Positions 22,884-35,400 of a stretch of DNA of 64,000 nt are shown here, piece by piece; within the stretch, counting starts at the first letter, position 1; the number at the start of each line of letters is the position of its first letter. The DNA is from Amborella trichopoda (Eukaryota > Streptophyta > Magnoliopsida > Amborellales > Amborellaceae): positions 1,946,654-2,010,653 of the forward strand of contig NW_006496628.1 of NCBI RefSeq assembly GCF_000471905.2. Reading direction: 5' to 3'. A program made the translations under genes and the position numbers. The notes beneath the pieces are model-generated. The model was not told where the DNA came from. It saw only the letters and a list, made by a program, of their open reading frames with translations, and ran no database searches.

Positions 22884-23270
22884 TTATGTAATTTTTATAA
22901 AGCCGATGCTCTAAACAATCAAATTTGAGCCTACATCAAAAATTTCATTAGAAGAGGTTATTTTGATGCTTAAATATCTTCTAATCGATCATCTCGACAT
23001 CAATATGCATGGGCGTGAGAAACAAATGGATTTCAAGTTTTGAAAATAGTGTATTTTGTAACATGTTTTTGGACCGTCAATTTTCAAGATTTTCACGTTT
23101 TCATGTTGATCTATACTATTTTTGAAGCTTTAAACTTTATACATAAATATAAAAATATATTTTAAAGCTTTTACAAAAATTTTTAATATTAAAATTACAT
23201 TTCTCGATACCATTTGAAGGTAGGCTCTAATTTGATTGTTTAGAGCCTAGGCTCTATACAAACTGCACCC
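22884..23270. mobile_element. MITE family M1 copy 2, in promoter of the host gene
   Basis: The ends 'agccgatgctctaaacaatc' and 'gattgtttagagcctaggct' are inverted, and the interior is collinear with M1 copy 1 (18916-19283). The right end lies 185 bp upstream of the host start codon at 23456, so this element forms part of the promoter region. Confidence 0.65.
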
Positions 23271-23455
23271 TTATTTTAAATATACTTTGAGACCGCATAG
23301 TGTAGAAATGCGATCCAGCCAGCATGAAACAAATTTCCTTAATTTCGTAGTTGTATTCTCTTACACAAAAAGTTTGGAGCGATGACCTTTCAATTAGCAT
23401 TCGTTTTTAGGGCATAGTTGCAGAGAGAGTGAGAGAGAGGAGAGAGAGAGAAATC
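23271..23455 (+). promoter_or_regulatory. Proximal promoter and 5' UTR of the mitochondrial protein gene
   Basis: A GA-rich tract (about 23421-23450) directly precedes the ATG, a common feature of plant 5' UTRs. The start context is aaatcATGGC, with A at -3 and G at +4. I cannot place a convincing TATA box; tata at 23281 lies next to the MITE end. Confidence 0.4.
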
Positions 23456-26400
23456 ATGGCTTTCAGCGGTTTTAGGTCCGGCCTCAAGCTCCTTAACTCT
23501 ACCAAAAATGCCACTCTCTGCAAAACAGGCAATTTTCTATCATTTTCCACTTCCTTTTTGTGTTGCACTTTGGGGTCCTGCTGTGAGTTTTAGCTATCGC
23601 TGTCTACCAATTTCTGTGTTAATCTTCATGTGGTTTATAGCTTTGGCTCATTTCATTCTTTTCATTAGAGCCTTAAATTTTGTTAGCTAGGGTTTAGGTT
23701 TCAAATGCAAAGCTATTCAGATGGGAGATTTAATAAGTGCAGAAGATATTATTTTGGTAGCATAGGGATATGGAAAATTTTTATTATCTGGTAGCAGAGA
23801 GAAACACAGTGTTTCTTTTAATTCTGGCGCTAATGATATGTCCATTTGTTCGAAAGGCATATCTTGGATTGATTTGTCACTTTCTTCTATGTTGATGGTC
23901 CAAATTTGTGGAGTGATTCCCTTTGTGATTGATATAAATCGGTTTGCAGTATATATTATTTGATGTATGACTGTCATTAGAGCCTTTAATCTTTTGAAAT
24001 GTTTTCATTGCGGTGTGAACTAATTTGATTGAACTTTAGTCAAACAAGCAACACTCCATATACTTGTAGATCTTTCATGATGAACGTGCTGTTCTGCTGG
24101 TGATTTTAGATCTGATACGTATAGGCTTTTATGTTGGGGGAGAAAGCAAATTTGCTTCCTTAAACTGAAGGATGGGACTCAATTTCCTCAGTAATTAATT
24201 GAAGATTAAAATCATCAAGGATATGAGAGCTTTGTTTATATGAGTTGATCTTGAGGTCTGATTCTGGGAGTTCCCCTTGCCTGAATTGAATTCATTATTG
24301 GAATTTTGGTATCATGTATTTGCTGTATCTTCTATACTACTTTGTAACTTGTGTGTATGCTTGTACAATGGTTTCTTTGTCTAAAACTTGTAATGAACTT
24401 CATCCCTCAATTACGCCTTCAGTTTCATACCTTCCATGAGGGTTTGTTTGATGACCCAGTTGACCTCCTCTTTGGCCTTTTGTTCCTTGAATTCTTGCTT
24501 TGAATATTTTTTTTGTTCAGTTCCTTCAATGTTATTCGAAGGACTCTGAGGAGTATAGCCCTTTACAGTAATGAAAATCTAGTCTTCCATTAAACTAGCT
24601 TGATTCTTCAATATGCTTTACTAAAGCCTTGGAATGAGCCCAAGGCATCCGAAACAGGGCCAGTACAATTTAAGATATTCTTTTGAGGAGAATATGTTCA
24701 TCATCAATAGCAGAACTCAGCTGGAGATGACCATTACATTTTTACTGGGGATTGGCAATACAGAAAGATGAGGGCCTAGGGAGAATTTCCTTCGTGCAAA
24801 GCTCTTAATCTGGAGAATGGGCACTGCCATATCTTGCCTTTTCTATTGTTCCATAGCCCACCCATATCTCTCACATGGGCTTGACCAAAATGAACCCAAA
24901 TGTGTAGGAAATCATTTTGTCCTCCCAATCAGCATGGCTATCGGCTAATATAGGCATTAACTGCATTAGTTGAAGGTCCAACATGCGACATCTACATTTC
25001 CTCCTTTCTCCTTTTTTTTTTCCCAAACCTAAGCTAGACTTTATTTACACCAGCCAAGATTTTTTCCAATGGCTCTCTGTTACTACAAGTTACAGCTGCA
25101 CCACCATAGCTTCAGTTTGCAAAACAACATCGACAAGCAATTCAAGCTGGAGAATATGGCGGCTTTTCTTCACATTCACCATAGACAAACAGCCCCAACT
25201 TCATCTCTCCTAAAGATTTTCCCCTTTCTGGTTCTCTCTAACTGCCAGATTGGGAATCCATGGCTCTCCAAAATCCTTTTTGGTCTCTATTTTCCTAAGT
25301 AAAACTGGATCCCTTCCCCAATGTCATTTCATTTCACGAGACCCTTTGCCTACAAGTCACGTCCTGTCCAGCATCACTCACTTGGAATTCCCGCAACTCT
25401 GTTTCTGGGTATCTTCTCGGCTTCACCTCTTTGTCATTTTCCTTTGCCCCTGCTTCCCCTCTCCCTTTAGGTCTGGAAACCTCTATATACTTCCATCAAG
25501 TTTTCCCGTTTTCATTTTAATCCTTCCGAACCCAACTTGAAATTCCTTGTTTAGGAGATTTTTTTGTTTACTAAATGAGTCTCAGGCTGTTTTCGGTTAA
25601 GTTTTCCAACTTGAGAGAGTTTAGGAGATTCTGTTTTTAAGTCTTTGGACTTCTCCCTCGAGTATTTTGAAATTTTTCATCTCTCTTATTCTACTCCCAT
25701 TCATTAATTACTAGGTTCTTCATCTGAGCCCTTGTCCTTCTCAACATGATTACCCTGCTCTGCACCCTAAAATCTTTAACTGGGTTGTCCTTAACTCTAC
25801 TCTTTCCCTCCACCAACCACACCTATTTTTGGTTCTCTTTGGAATCCTTAACTCATCTTCCTGGAGAGCTGTGGGCCTACACTAACTGGGCTTTGTGGAC
25901 TCCACAATCTTCCCATCTTGTATGTCATTTACATAACTCTTTTTCAATTGTGTTGCTAAATCCTTCTTATCTATTCCTTTATGTACCAGAGCTTCTCCTA
26001 CATATAATTACTTCCCTTGGGTTTCACCATTGTTGAATTGGAAGACTTGCAACTTTGACCTAGCTTACCTAGTGGAAAAGAGGGAAAAGAAGGCTCCCGC
26101 CGTGTGTGTATGTGGTGGTGGGAGGGGGGGGGGTGGGGTGGGGTCAATACCATAAATTTCCCTGATTTCCATCATCCTGGGCTGCAAATTCATTTTGTTA
26201 CCTCACCTAACCCTTTATTCTCGCGCGTCATTTATTTTTCCCTCCAACGCAAAAGCGTTGGCAGGATTGGAAGTTCCACAACAGGACTACATGACTATCT
26301 CCATATAATAATGGAAGTGGCTTCTGGATTTAAAATATGACTAAGATAAGAGATATGAGAACAAAGTCACCGGGACTTTAAACTCTTTCAAAGCTGTTTC

Positions 26401-29400
26401 AGGGTTTAAAATGTTGATTCAGTGACTGCAAACTTAAAAATACTTTTCCATTTAGTAAATGTAATCTTTTGTAATTCCAGATATTCTTGTTTAAAACATA
26501 GATAAGTACCAACCTTAGCCGTTGTTCCTTTTTGGGTTTTGGTGTCTGGACCTGTTCCTTGACATTGCAAAGTTGTTCTCCACATTTATTGATTTTTTAA
26601 TATAAGATGTAGTGGAGTCCAAGAACTTATTGGTCAAGTTGAGGATACTAATAGATTTGAAGTTATTAAAAGTGTAGGGATGTGATCTTAATCCTTATAG
26701 GGTGCAGTTTAAATACTTGTGTACGTTGTCATGTTTAAATCCTTTCCCTGTGTCTGGATCCTATGACTAGACAAAGTCTTGGCAAGAGTAAATTTGTTCA
26801 ATAAATTGAGTAACAGAAGCAGCATTTGGCTGGTTTGTTCATGTTTTAGTTTAACTCATCTAGATGGAATGTTGAATGCTCTAAAGTTTGTTGAATGTAG
26901 GAAAGAGAATCTAGGAGGGCACTGGTGGAGCTATTAGGTATTTAGTGTAATCAGACGATCAAATGCTTCATATGACCTTTTTGTAGTCAAAATTAACAGC
27001 TAGCTTCCCTTTTCAGAAGGCTGATGTAGGTCAATTGTGTGACTTTATTGCTAATTATCATGGAAGATCATTGAATGTAATCATTTGGGCAAATGATTGA
27101 AAGAACTGCTATTCGATAGAGCAAATTAAGTTGTCATGAAATCGTAGAAGTTTTGCTGTAAATTACTGGATGGTAAAGTTTTTGTTTTATTTTTTCAGTG
27201 TTGATCTATTGAGAACCCAAAGGCTATTCTCTAGGTTCCTTAGACAAAGTGATCTACTGTTCCCCTTTTTGTTTACCAATATTGCAGAAAACTCAGCATG
27301 TTATCAAGGAGGGGCATACTTTGGAGTGGATTGAGCACTTGTCTCCCATCACTGGCTTCGGAGTGGATTGAGCACTTCTCTCCCATCACCGGCTTGCCAA
27401 ATGTCTCTTGCTTCCAATTTGCAGATGATACAATCATATATAGAGGGTTGCCAGTTGGACAAGCTCTAGCTGTAAAGTTTATGTTAAGATGTTTTGAATT
27501 GCCATCTGGCTGAAGAGTTAACATGGAGAAAACTTGTGCTATGCCTTTGTGCTGGGAGCAGGTAGGACTTTTGGAGACTGTAACCCGAGTTTTTTGAGGC
27601 AAAATTCTGGAGCTTCCGACGAAGTTTTTAGGCCTACATCTTCACACTGGAGCTGTAGGAGATGACATATGGAACAAAGTTCCTACGGATGATAGAAAGA
27701 GGTTGGTGTGGTGAAAACTTGAGGCCCAACATCTGGGAAGAGCTTAAAACGAATCATTTTTACCATTTGGTTATAATTGGGTTGGTCATCAAAGCAGTGT
27801 TGGCCAGTATCTTTTGCATTGGAGCGGGTAGTGAAAATACAGGTCCTAAGGCAAGAAAACAGGTATTTCCTTGTTATGATACTATTTACAATGGGATGCT
27901 TCACTAACTGTTACACAGATGGCTCGCGAGGCATAAAGTGTTAACAATTTTATGGCAGCAAGATTATGATCCTCATCAGTTAGCATACTTATTTGATGTA
28001 TGTCCTTTTCCAAGATCTTCAGAGCCAATATATGCAAAATTAATTGGTTATCTACGAAGCACTTATCAGAAAGATACTAATAGGGCCTAGAGAAATAGGT
28101 CCTATCTTGTTGAGTAGTAGGAGATAAGTGAACTCAAAAGTCTAGCTGGTTTGGGCATCGATGTTTAAATTGGACAATAAATCCCTAATATTTGAATGAT
28201 CTGGAGAATGGTATTCGGGATAGAAGAATCCAAAAAACAGAGCTTGGTATTGGAGAGAGCAGGCCTATGGTCAGATGTGGTGAAATTTTATGGATAAGGC
28301 TCTGATACCACTGATAATTGAGAGCACGCACTCACTTTTGGAGATAATCACAAACTCAAGGTTTTCTCGTATATATCATTTCACATATTCATCTATAGGT
28401 TACAAGTTACATACACGTTCCTTTCACAGGTTGCACATATTACAACCACAGGCACGCATCATTTCAATACATGGGGTCCATTTGTATAGGCGTTTACAAC
28501 AAAAACTACCCACTACCTATGTGATTGGATAACAACTACCCCTTACCTACATGATTGGATAACAACAACCCATTAACACATAAAGAGAGAGGTAACTACC
28601 CACGATCTTAACTACCCCCACAGTCCACATTTACTTAGAGAGAGAGATAAGGAGGAGACGACTCCACATCTCCTATTATTCAGCAACATCTACTTAGAGA
28701 GAGAGAGAGAGAGAGATAAGAAAGACACGCACATGCATCCCACATCTACTATTATTTTGCATTATCTTCAACACTCCCCCTCGATGCAAAATTTCATCTT
28801 TTTCTTTTAAATTTCTTTTCTTGCTTCTTGTTTCTTCTTACTTCTTACTTCTATTGCTTCTTGCTTCTTTTTCTTTAACTTTTTTTTATTTTGCTTCTTC
28901 TTCTTCTACTTGCTTCTTTCTTTTTTCTTCTTTCTTCTTGCTTCTTTCTTCTTTCTTCTACTTCTTATTCTTTCTTTCTTCTTCTTTTTTTTTCTTTTTA
29001 AAAAAAAGCACTTTTATTTTTTTTATTTTTTATGCCTTCTTATGGCATCATCATGTTTTTTCATGACATGATAAACTAGGACTTCGATGTCTTGTTTTTC
29101 TAAACACAATTTCTTTTTTATGCCCTCTCATTTTTTGATGCCTTCTCATTAGGCACCCTCATACTGTTTCATGGCATCATCATGCCTTCTCACGACATGA
29201 CAAACTAGGACTGCGATGTCCTATTTTTCTAAACTCAATTTCTTTTTTATGCCTTCTCATTAGGCACCCTCATACCTTTTCATGGCATCATCATGCCTTT
29301 TCATGTCATTACAAACTAGGACTATGATGTCCTATTTTCACTTTTTCAAAAATCATTTTTCCTATACCTACACTAGGCCCATCATGCCTTTTCATGGCAT

Positions 29401-32400
29401 GACATACCAAGACTGCGGTGTCCTGTTTTTCTTTTCTTTCGCAAAAATCATTTTCATTTTTCCTATGCCTGCATAGGCGTGGATTTCCCATGAGGACTAC
29501 TCATGTCCCCCCCTTTCAGATGTTTTTTCTAAATCTCATTTTCTGAAAGCTCTCCAAATTTGTTTCCTTTTTTTTTATTTTTATTTTTTGTTTATTTTTA
29601 AATCTCCATCTTCTTTTTGGAAGAACATCACATTTAAGAAATTTTTTTTGGTTCCTTTTTTTATTGCAAATCACCTAACATTTTAATCAAAATATGTATT
29701 TTTTAAAATCACCTTTTTTTTTAATCAAGACCCATACATTGTTTTCATTTTAAGTTTCCAATACTCATAAAATTCAACTTTGAAAATTGGAATCAATAGT
29801 TGAAAATATTTGGACTACTATGGTGTGCTATATATGGAATAAAGCAGGAAATTAAATAAAGAGATTTAAATTTTGATCACCTTTCCCTTGCTGACATGTT
29901 GGATTAAATTTGCACACCAACTTTTTTGGAAACCTGTAATCTTCGTATCTCCTTTTTGGCAGCCTAGACTCTCCAATGCCTATATTTTTGGTAACCTGGG
30001 CTCTCCAATGCCTATCCTCAACTTGGGCTTTGCACGCCAATGCCTATTTTTTTTTTTTTCACAACTTGGGCTCTGATGCTTATCTTTTTTTGTACAACTT
30101 GGGCTCTTCACGTCAATGCCTATCTTCTTTTTTTTTTTCACAACTTGTGCTCTGATTCCAAGTTGATTGTTTTCTGGATGAAACAAAAAAAAGGAAAAAA
30201 AGATAGGCATTGGTGCCGAGAGCACAACTTGTGTAAAAAAAGATAAGCATCAGTGCCCAAGTTGTGAAAAAGAAAAGATAGGCATTGGCGTGGAGAGTCC
30301 ATGTTGAGGATAGGCATTGAGGCCCAGGTTACCAAAAATATAAGCATAGGAGAGCCTAGGTTTCCAAAAAGGAGATAAGGAAATCACATGTTACCAAATA
30401 AGTTGGTGTGAAAATTTAATCCAACAGGGCAGAAACAAAATTCAAGGGAAAGGTTATCAAAATGTAAATATCTTTATTTAATTTCTTGCTTTATTCCATA
30501 TGGCACACCATAGTAGTCCAAATATTTTTTAACTATTGATTCCAATTTTCAAAGTTGAATTTTATGAGCATTGGAAAATTAAAAGGAAAACAATGTTTGG
30601 GTCTTGATAAAAAAAAAAGAAAAGATGATTTTGAAAAAAAAAAAAATATTTTGATTAAGATGTTAGGTGATTTGCAATAAAAAAATGGACAAAAACAAAA
30701 TCTTAGATGTGATGTTCTTGGAAAAAGAAGATGGAGATTTAAAAAAAGGAAAAGGGGGAAACAAATTTGGAGAGCTCTTGATGCCGTGTTTTTGCAAAAG
30801 CTTTCCAAAAATGAGATTTTAAAAAATAATTCTGAAAGGGGGACATGAGTAATCCTCATGGGAAATCCATGCCTATGTAGGCATAGGAAAAATGAAAATG
30901 ATTTTTGGGAAAGAAAAGAAACACAGGACACCGCAGTCTTGGTATGTCGTGCCAAAGGAAAGGCATGATGGCAAATCCATCCCTAGTGTAGGTATAGGAA
31001 AAATGATGTTTGAAAAAATGAAAATAGGACATCGTAGTCCTAGTTTGTAATGTCATGAAAAGGCATGATGATGCCATGAAAAGGCATGAGGGTGCCTAAT
31101 GAGAAGGCATAAAAAAGAAATTGTATTTAGAAAAACAGGACATCGCAGTCCTAGTTTGTCATGTCGTGAAAATGCATGATGATGCCATGAAAAAGCATGA
31201 GGGTGCCTAATGAGAAGGCATAAAAAAGAAATTGTGTTTAGAAAAACAGGACATCGAAGTCCTAGTTTGTCATGTCATGAAAAGGCATGATGATGCCATG
31301 AGAAGGCATAAAAAAAAAAAAGAAAAAAGAAATGTGTTTTTTTTTTAAAAAAAAGAAAGAAAGAAAGAAGAAGGAGCAAGAAGCAAGTAGAAGAAGCAAA
31401 AAAAAAAAAAGTAGAAGAAAAAGAAGCAAGAAGCAGAAGAAGTAAGAAGAAACAAGAAGCAAGAAAAATAAATTTAAAAGAAAAAGTTGAAATTTTGCAT
31501 CAAGGGGAGTGTTGAAGATTATGCAAAATAATAGATGTGGGGTGCATGTGCGTGTCTTTCTTATCTCTCTCTGTAAGTAGATGTTGCTAAATAATAGGAG
31601 ATGTGGAGTCGTGTCCTTATCTCTCTCTCTAAGTAAATGTGGAATGTGGGGGTAGTTAAGATCGTGGGTAGTTATCTCTCTCTTCATGTGTTAATGGGTA
31701 GTTGTTATCCAATCATGTAGGTAATGGGTAGTTGTTATTCAATCACATAGGTAGTTGGTAGTTTTTGTTGTGTACGCCTATATATATGGGCCCCATGTAT
31801 TGAAATGATGTGTGCCTGTGATTGTAGATATGTGCCACCTGTGAAAGGAACGAGTGTATGTAACTTGTATGTACCCTGTGGATGAATATGTGAAATGATA
31901 TATATGAGAAAACCTTGAGTTTATGATTATCTCCAAGAGTGAGTGCATGCTTTCAATTATCAGTGGTATCAGAGCCTTGTCCATAAAATTTCAACTAGGT
32001 GTTTGAGACTGGGTTGTCTGAGTGAAAGCCAGGTATCCTAACCTGTTGAAGATGATGCAAAATAATAGGAGATGTGGGGTGCATGTGCGTGTCTTTCTTA
32101 TCTCTCCAATCATGTAGGTAATGGATAGTTGTTTTCCAGTCACGTAAGTTGTGGGTGGTTGCATAATTGATGTAGACGCCTATAAATGGGCATTGTAGGA
32201 TGAGATATGTGCAACCTGTGCTTGTGGTTGTAGATATGTGCAAAGCAACAAGTGCATGTAACGTGTGGATGAATATGTGAAATGATATATGTGGACAAAA
32301 CCTTTGAGTTTGTGTTTATCTCCAAGAGTGAGTGTGTGCTTTGCGAAATAACCCAAAGTGGTAGCAGCTACGCATACTTAAAAAGAAGTGCCTATCAGTG

Positions 32401-35400
32401 GCATCAGAGCTTTGTCCATAAAATTTTCAACATGGTATCAGATCGTAGGTTGTAAAAAGGTGATAGGCATTGGCGTGGAGAGCCCAGGTTGTGAAAAAAA
32501 AGATAGGCATTGACGTGGAGAGCCTAAGTTGTGAAAAAAAAGAAAAAGATAGGCATTGGCGTGGATAGCCCAAGTTGAGGATTGTCATTGGAGAGCCCAG
32601 GTTACGAAAAATATAGGCATTGGAGAGCTAAGGTTGCCAAAAAGGAGATAAGGAGATCACAGGTTGCCAAAGAAATTGGGGTGGAAATTTAATCCAACAG
32701 GTCAGAAAAAAAATTCAAGGGAAAGGTGATCAAAATTCAAATTTCTATATTTAATTTCGTGCTTTATTCCATATGGCACACCATAGTAGTACAAATATTT
32801 TTCAACTATTGATTCCAATTTTCAAAATTGAATTTTATGAGTATTGGAAAATTAAAATGAAAACATTTGGGTCTTGATAAAAAAAACAAGGTGATTTTGA
32901 AAAAGAAAAAAAATATTTTGATTAAAATGTTAGGTGATTTGCAATAAAAAAAAGGAACAAAAAAAAAAAAATCTTAGATGTGATGTTCTTGGAAAAAAAA
33001 GATGGAGATGTAAAAAATAAAAATAAAAAAGAAATTGGGGAAACAAATTTGGAGAGCTCTTGATGTTGTGTTTTTGCAAAACCTTTCAGAAAATGAGATT
33101 TAAAAAAAACAATTTTGAAAGGGGGACACGAGTAGTCCTCATAGGAAATCCATGCCTATGTAGGCATAGGAAAAATGAAAATGATTTTTGGGAAAGAAAA
33201 GAAAAACATGACACTGCAGTCCTGGTATGTCGTGCCATGGAAACGCATGATGGGAAATCCATGCATAGTGTAGGTATAGGAAAAACGTTTTTTGAAAAAA
33301 TGAAAATAGGACATTGCAATTATAGTTTGTCATGTCATGAAAAGGCATGAGGGTACCTAATGAGAAGGCATAAAACAGAAATTGTATTTAGAAAACAGGA
33401 CATTGCAGTCCTAGTTTGTCATGTCATGAAAGGGCATGATGATGCCATGAACAAGCATGAGGGTGCCTAATGAGAAGGCATAAAAAGGGTGCCTAATTAG
33501 AAGGCACAAAAAATAAATTGTGTTTAGAAAAACAGAACATTGAAGTCCTAGTTTGTCATGTCATGAAAAGGTATGATAATGCCATGAGAAGGCATTAAAA
33601 AAAAAAAAGAAGTGTTTTTTTGAAAAAAAAAAAAGAAGAAAGAAAGAAGAAGAAGAGGAAGAAGCAAGAAGAAAGAAGTAGAAGCAGAAGCAAAAGCAAA
33701 AGCAAAAGCAAGCAAAAGCAAAAGCAAAAGCAAAAGCAAAAGCAAAAGCAAGAGCAAGAAGCAAGAAGCAAGAAGCAAGCAGCAAGTAGAAGAAGAAGAA
33801 GCAACATTAAAAAAAAATAAAAAGTAGAAGAAAATGAAGCAAGAAGCAAAAGAAGAAGTAAGAAGAAACAAGAAGCAAGAACAAGAAATTTAAAGGAAAA
33901 AGATGAAATTTTGCATCAAGGGGAAGTGTTGAAGATGATGCAAAATAATAGGAGATGTGGGGTGCATGTGCATGTCTTTCTTATCTCTCTCTCTCTCTCT
34001 TCTAGTAGATGTTGCTGAATAATAGGAGATGTGGAGTCGTGTCTTTGTCTCTCTCTACGTAAATGTGGAATGTGGGGGTAGTTAAGATCGTGGGTAGTTA
34101 TCTCTCTCTTCATGTGTTAATGGGTAGTTGTTATCCAACCATGTAGGTAATGGTTTGTTGTTATCCAATCCCGTAAGTAGTGGGTAGTTTTTGTTGTAAA
34201 CACTTATATATATGGGCTCTATGTATTGAAATGATGTGTGCATGTGGTTGTAGATATGTGCAACCTGTGAAAGGAACGAGTGTATGTAACTTGTATGTAA
34301 CCTGTGGATGAATATGTGAAATGATATATAAGAGAAAACCTTGAGTTTGTGATTGTCTCCAAGAGTGAGCGCGTGCTCTCAATTATCAGAAAGTGTAAAA
34401 TGATGGTAGATGGAAGAAAGCAACTAATGTTTAGACACTTGGAGAGGATATGAAGGTAAGTCTAAAGACAATTATCAGTAGTGGCCAGAGATGCTGATTT
34501 GGTAAGATATATTAGAGCTGAGAAGCTTCTAGAATTCACTTCGTGATAGCAGTGGAAGCAAATTTTCGGAGGCCCGCATAGTACAAATTGGAATATTGAT
34601 CTTAGATGGAATGTTGGGTCTTATCCGGTCTGCATACAAAATCTGAAATGATGGGTGGTAAAGGGCAATAGGAGGACACAATCACATAGGACTTGGAACC
34701 ATCTAGCTAATTTTCTATTCATTTTATCTATCTTAAGCTGCTTGGAGATGCAGAGTTTATTGAGAATGAAGACCTACACTTTTACCATTTGTTGGCTTGT
34801 TTTCAAGGACAAAATACTTGTTAATAACCATCGAAAACTTTAGGTACAAGAATACAAATGTCCATGTGTAATAATCTGCTCTTGAGACAATAGATCACAC
34901 TTCCATCCAATGTTAATATACTTAGGATGTAAAGACGGGAATGTTCAAATCCCTAACATTGAATTAGTTATTAATCCTTAACATTGAATTAGTTATTATA
35001 TGAAAATCTCTTTCTTTGTATGATGCAACCATTGGATGATAAGGAAAGGAATGTACAAATCCTATAACATAGATAGGTTATGCAACTAAGGGCTTGCTGA
35101 TTAATGATGGGTTCGTCACTAATACAGATGGTACCACAGTGAAGCACTTTTGCAGTATATGCAACTCTAAAAGTGCTGGACTAGTTAACTGTCATACCCC
35201 ACTCATTACAGGAGACTCCTTAAATACCAGGAGAGGGCTCAAGGGATGAATGAATCCTAGCCCATGGAAACTGGCGAGGATTGTATAAGAAGCGAAGGGC
35301 ATTCTTTGTAATTTTTACATGAGCGATTTTGTTCATATTGTAAGGGAAGTTAATAGATACATGGAGGTCATAATCATTTTGTCAAATTGGATGGCTTGGG

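Larger units (their letters stand above)
28283..34388. mobile_element. TRIM-like LTR retroelement array, inverted repeat plus tandem copies
   Basis: There are four LTR copies (28313-28773 reversed; 31510-31962, 32044-32397 and 33927-34388 forward). Each forward LTR runs TGTTGAAG...(A)TATCA. Copies are followed by the classical initiator-methionine tRNA primer site TGGTATCAGAGC, or a one-base variant, and preceded by the polypurine tract catcaagggga. Internal segments (about 1.4-1.5 kb) have no coding capacity. A reversed copy (28283 to about 30170) meets a forward copy (about 30180-32010) head to head at their internal ends. A second forward element (32044-34388) follows. Small LTRs, PBS, PPT and lack of genes fit the TRIM/small LARD class. 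Confidence 0.8.

Noticed and set aside
23508..23690. 60-residue frame overlapping exon 1
   Set aside because: It is in another frame, reading from exon 1 into the intron, and lacks support.
25000..26040. Three overlapping 76-96 residue frames in the intron, considered as alternative exons
   Set aside because: No recognised domain, no conserved splice context, and not needed to complete the host protein frame.
33548..33871. Cys/Phe/Leu-rich or Lys/Gln-rich frames resembling membrane proteins
   Set aside because: Translations of the (agcaaa)n and A/G-rich repeat inside the TRIM element.
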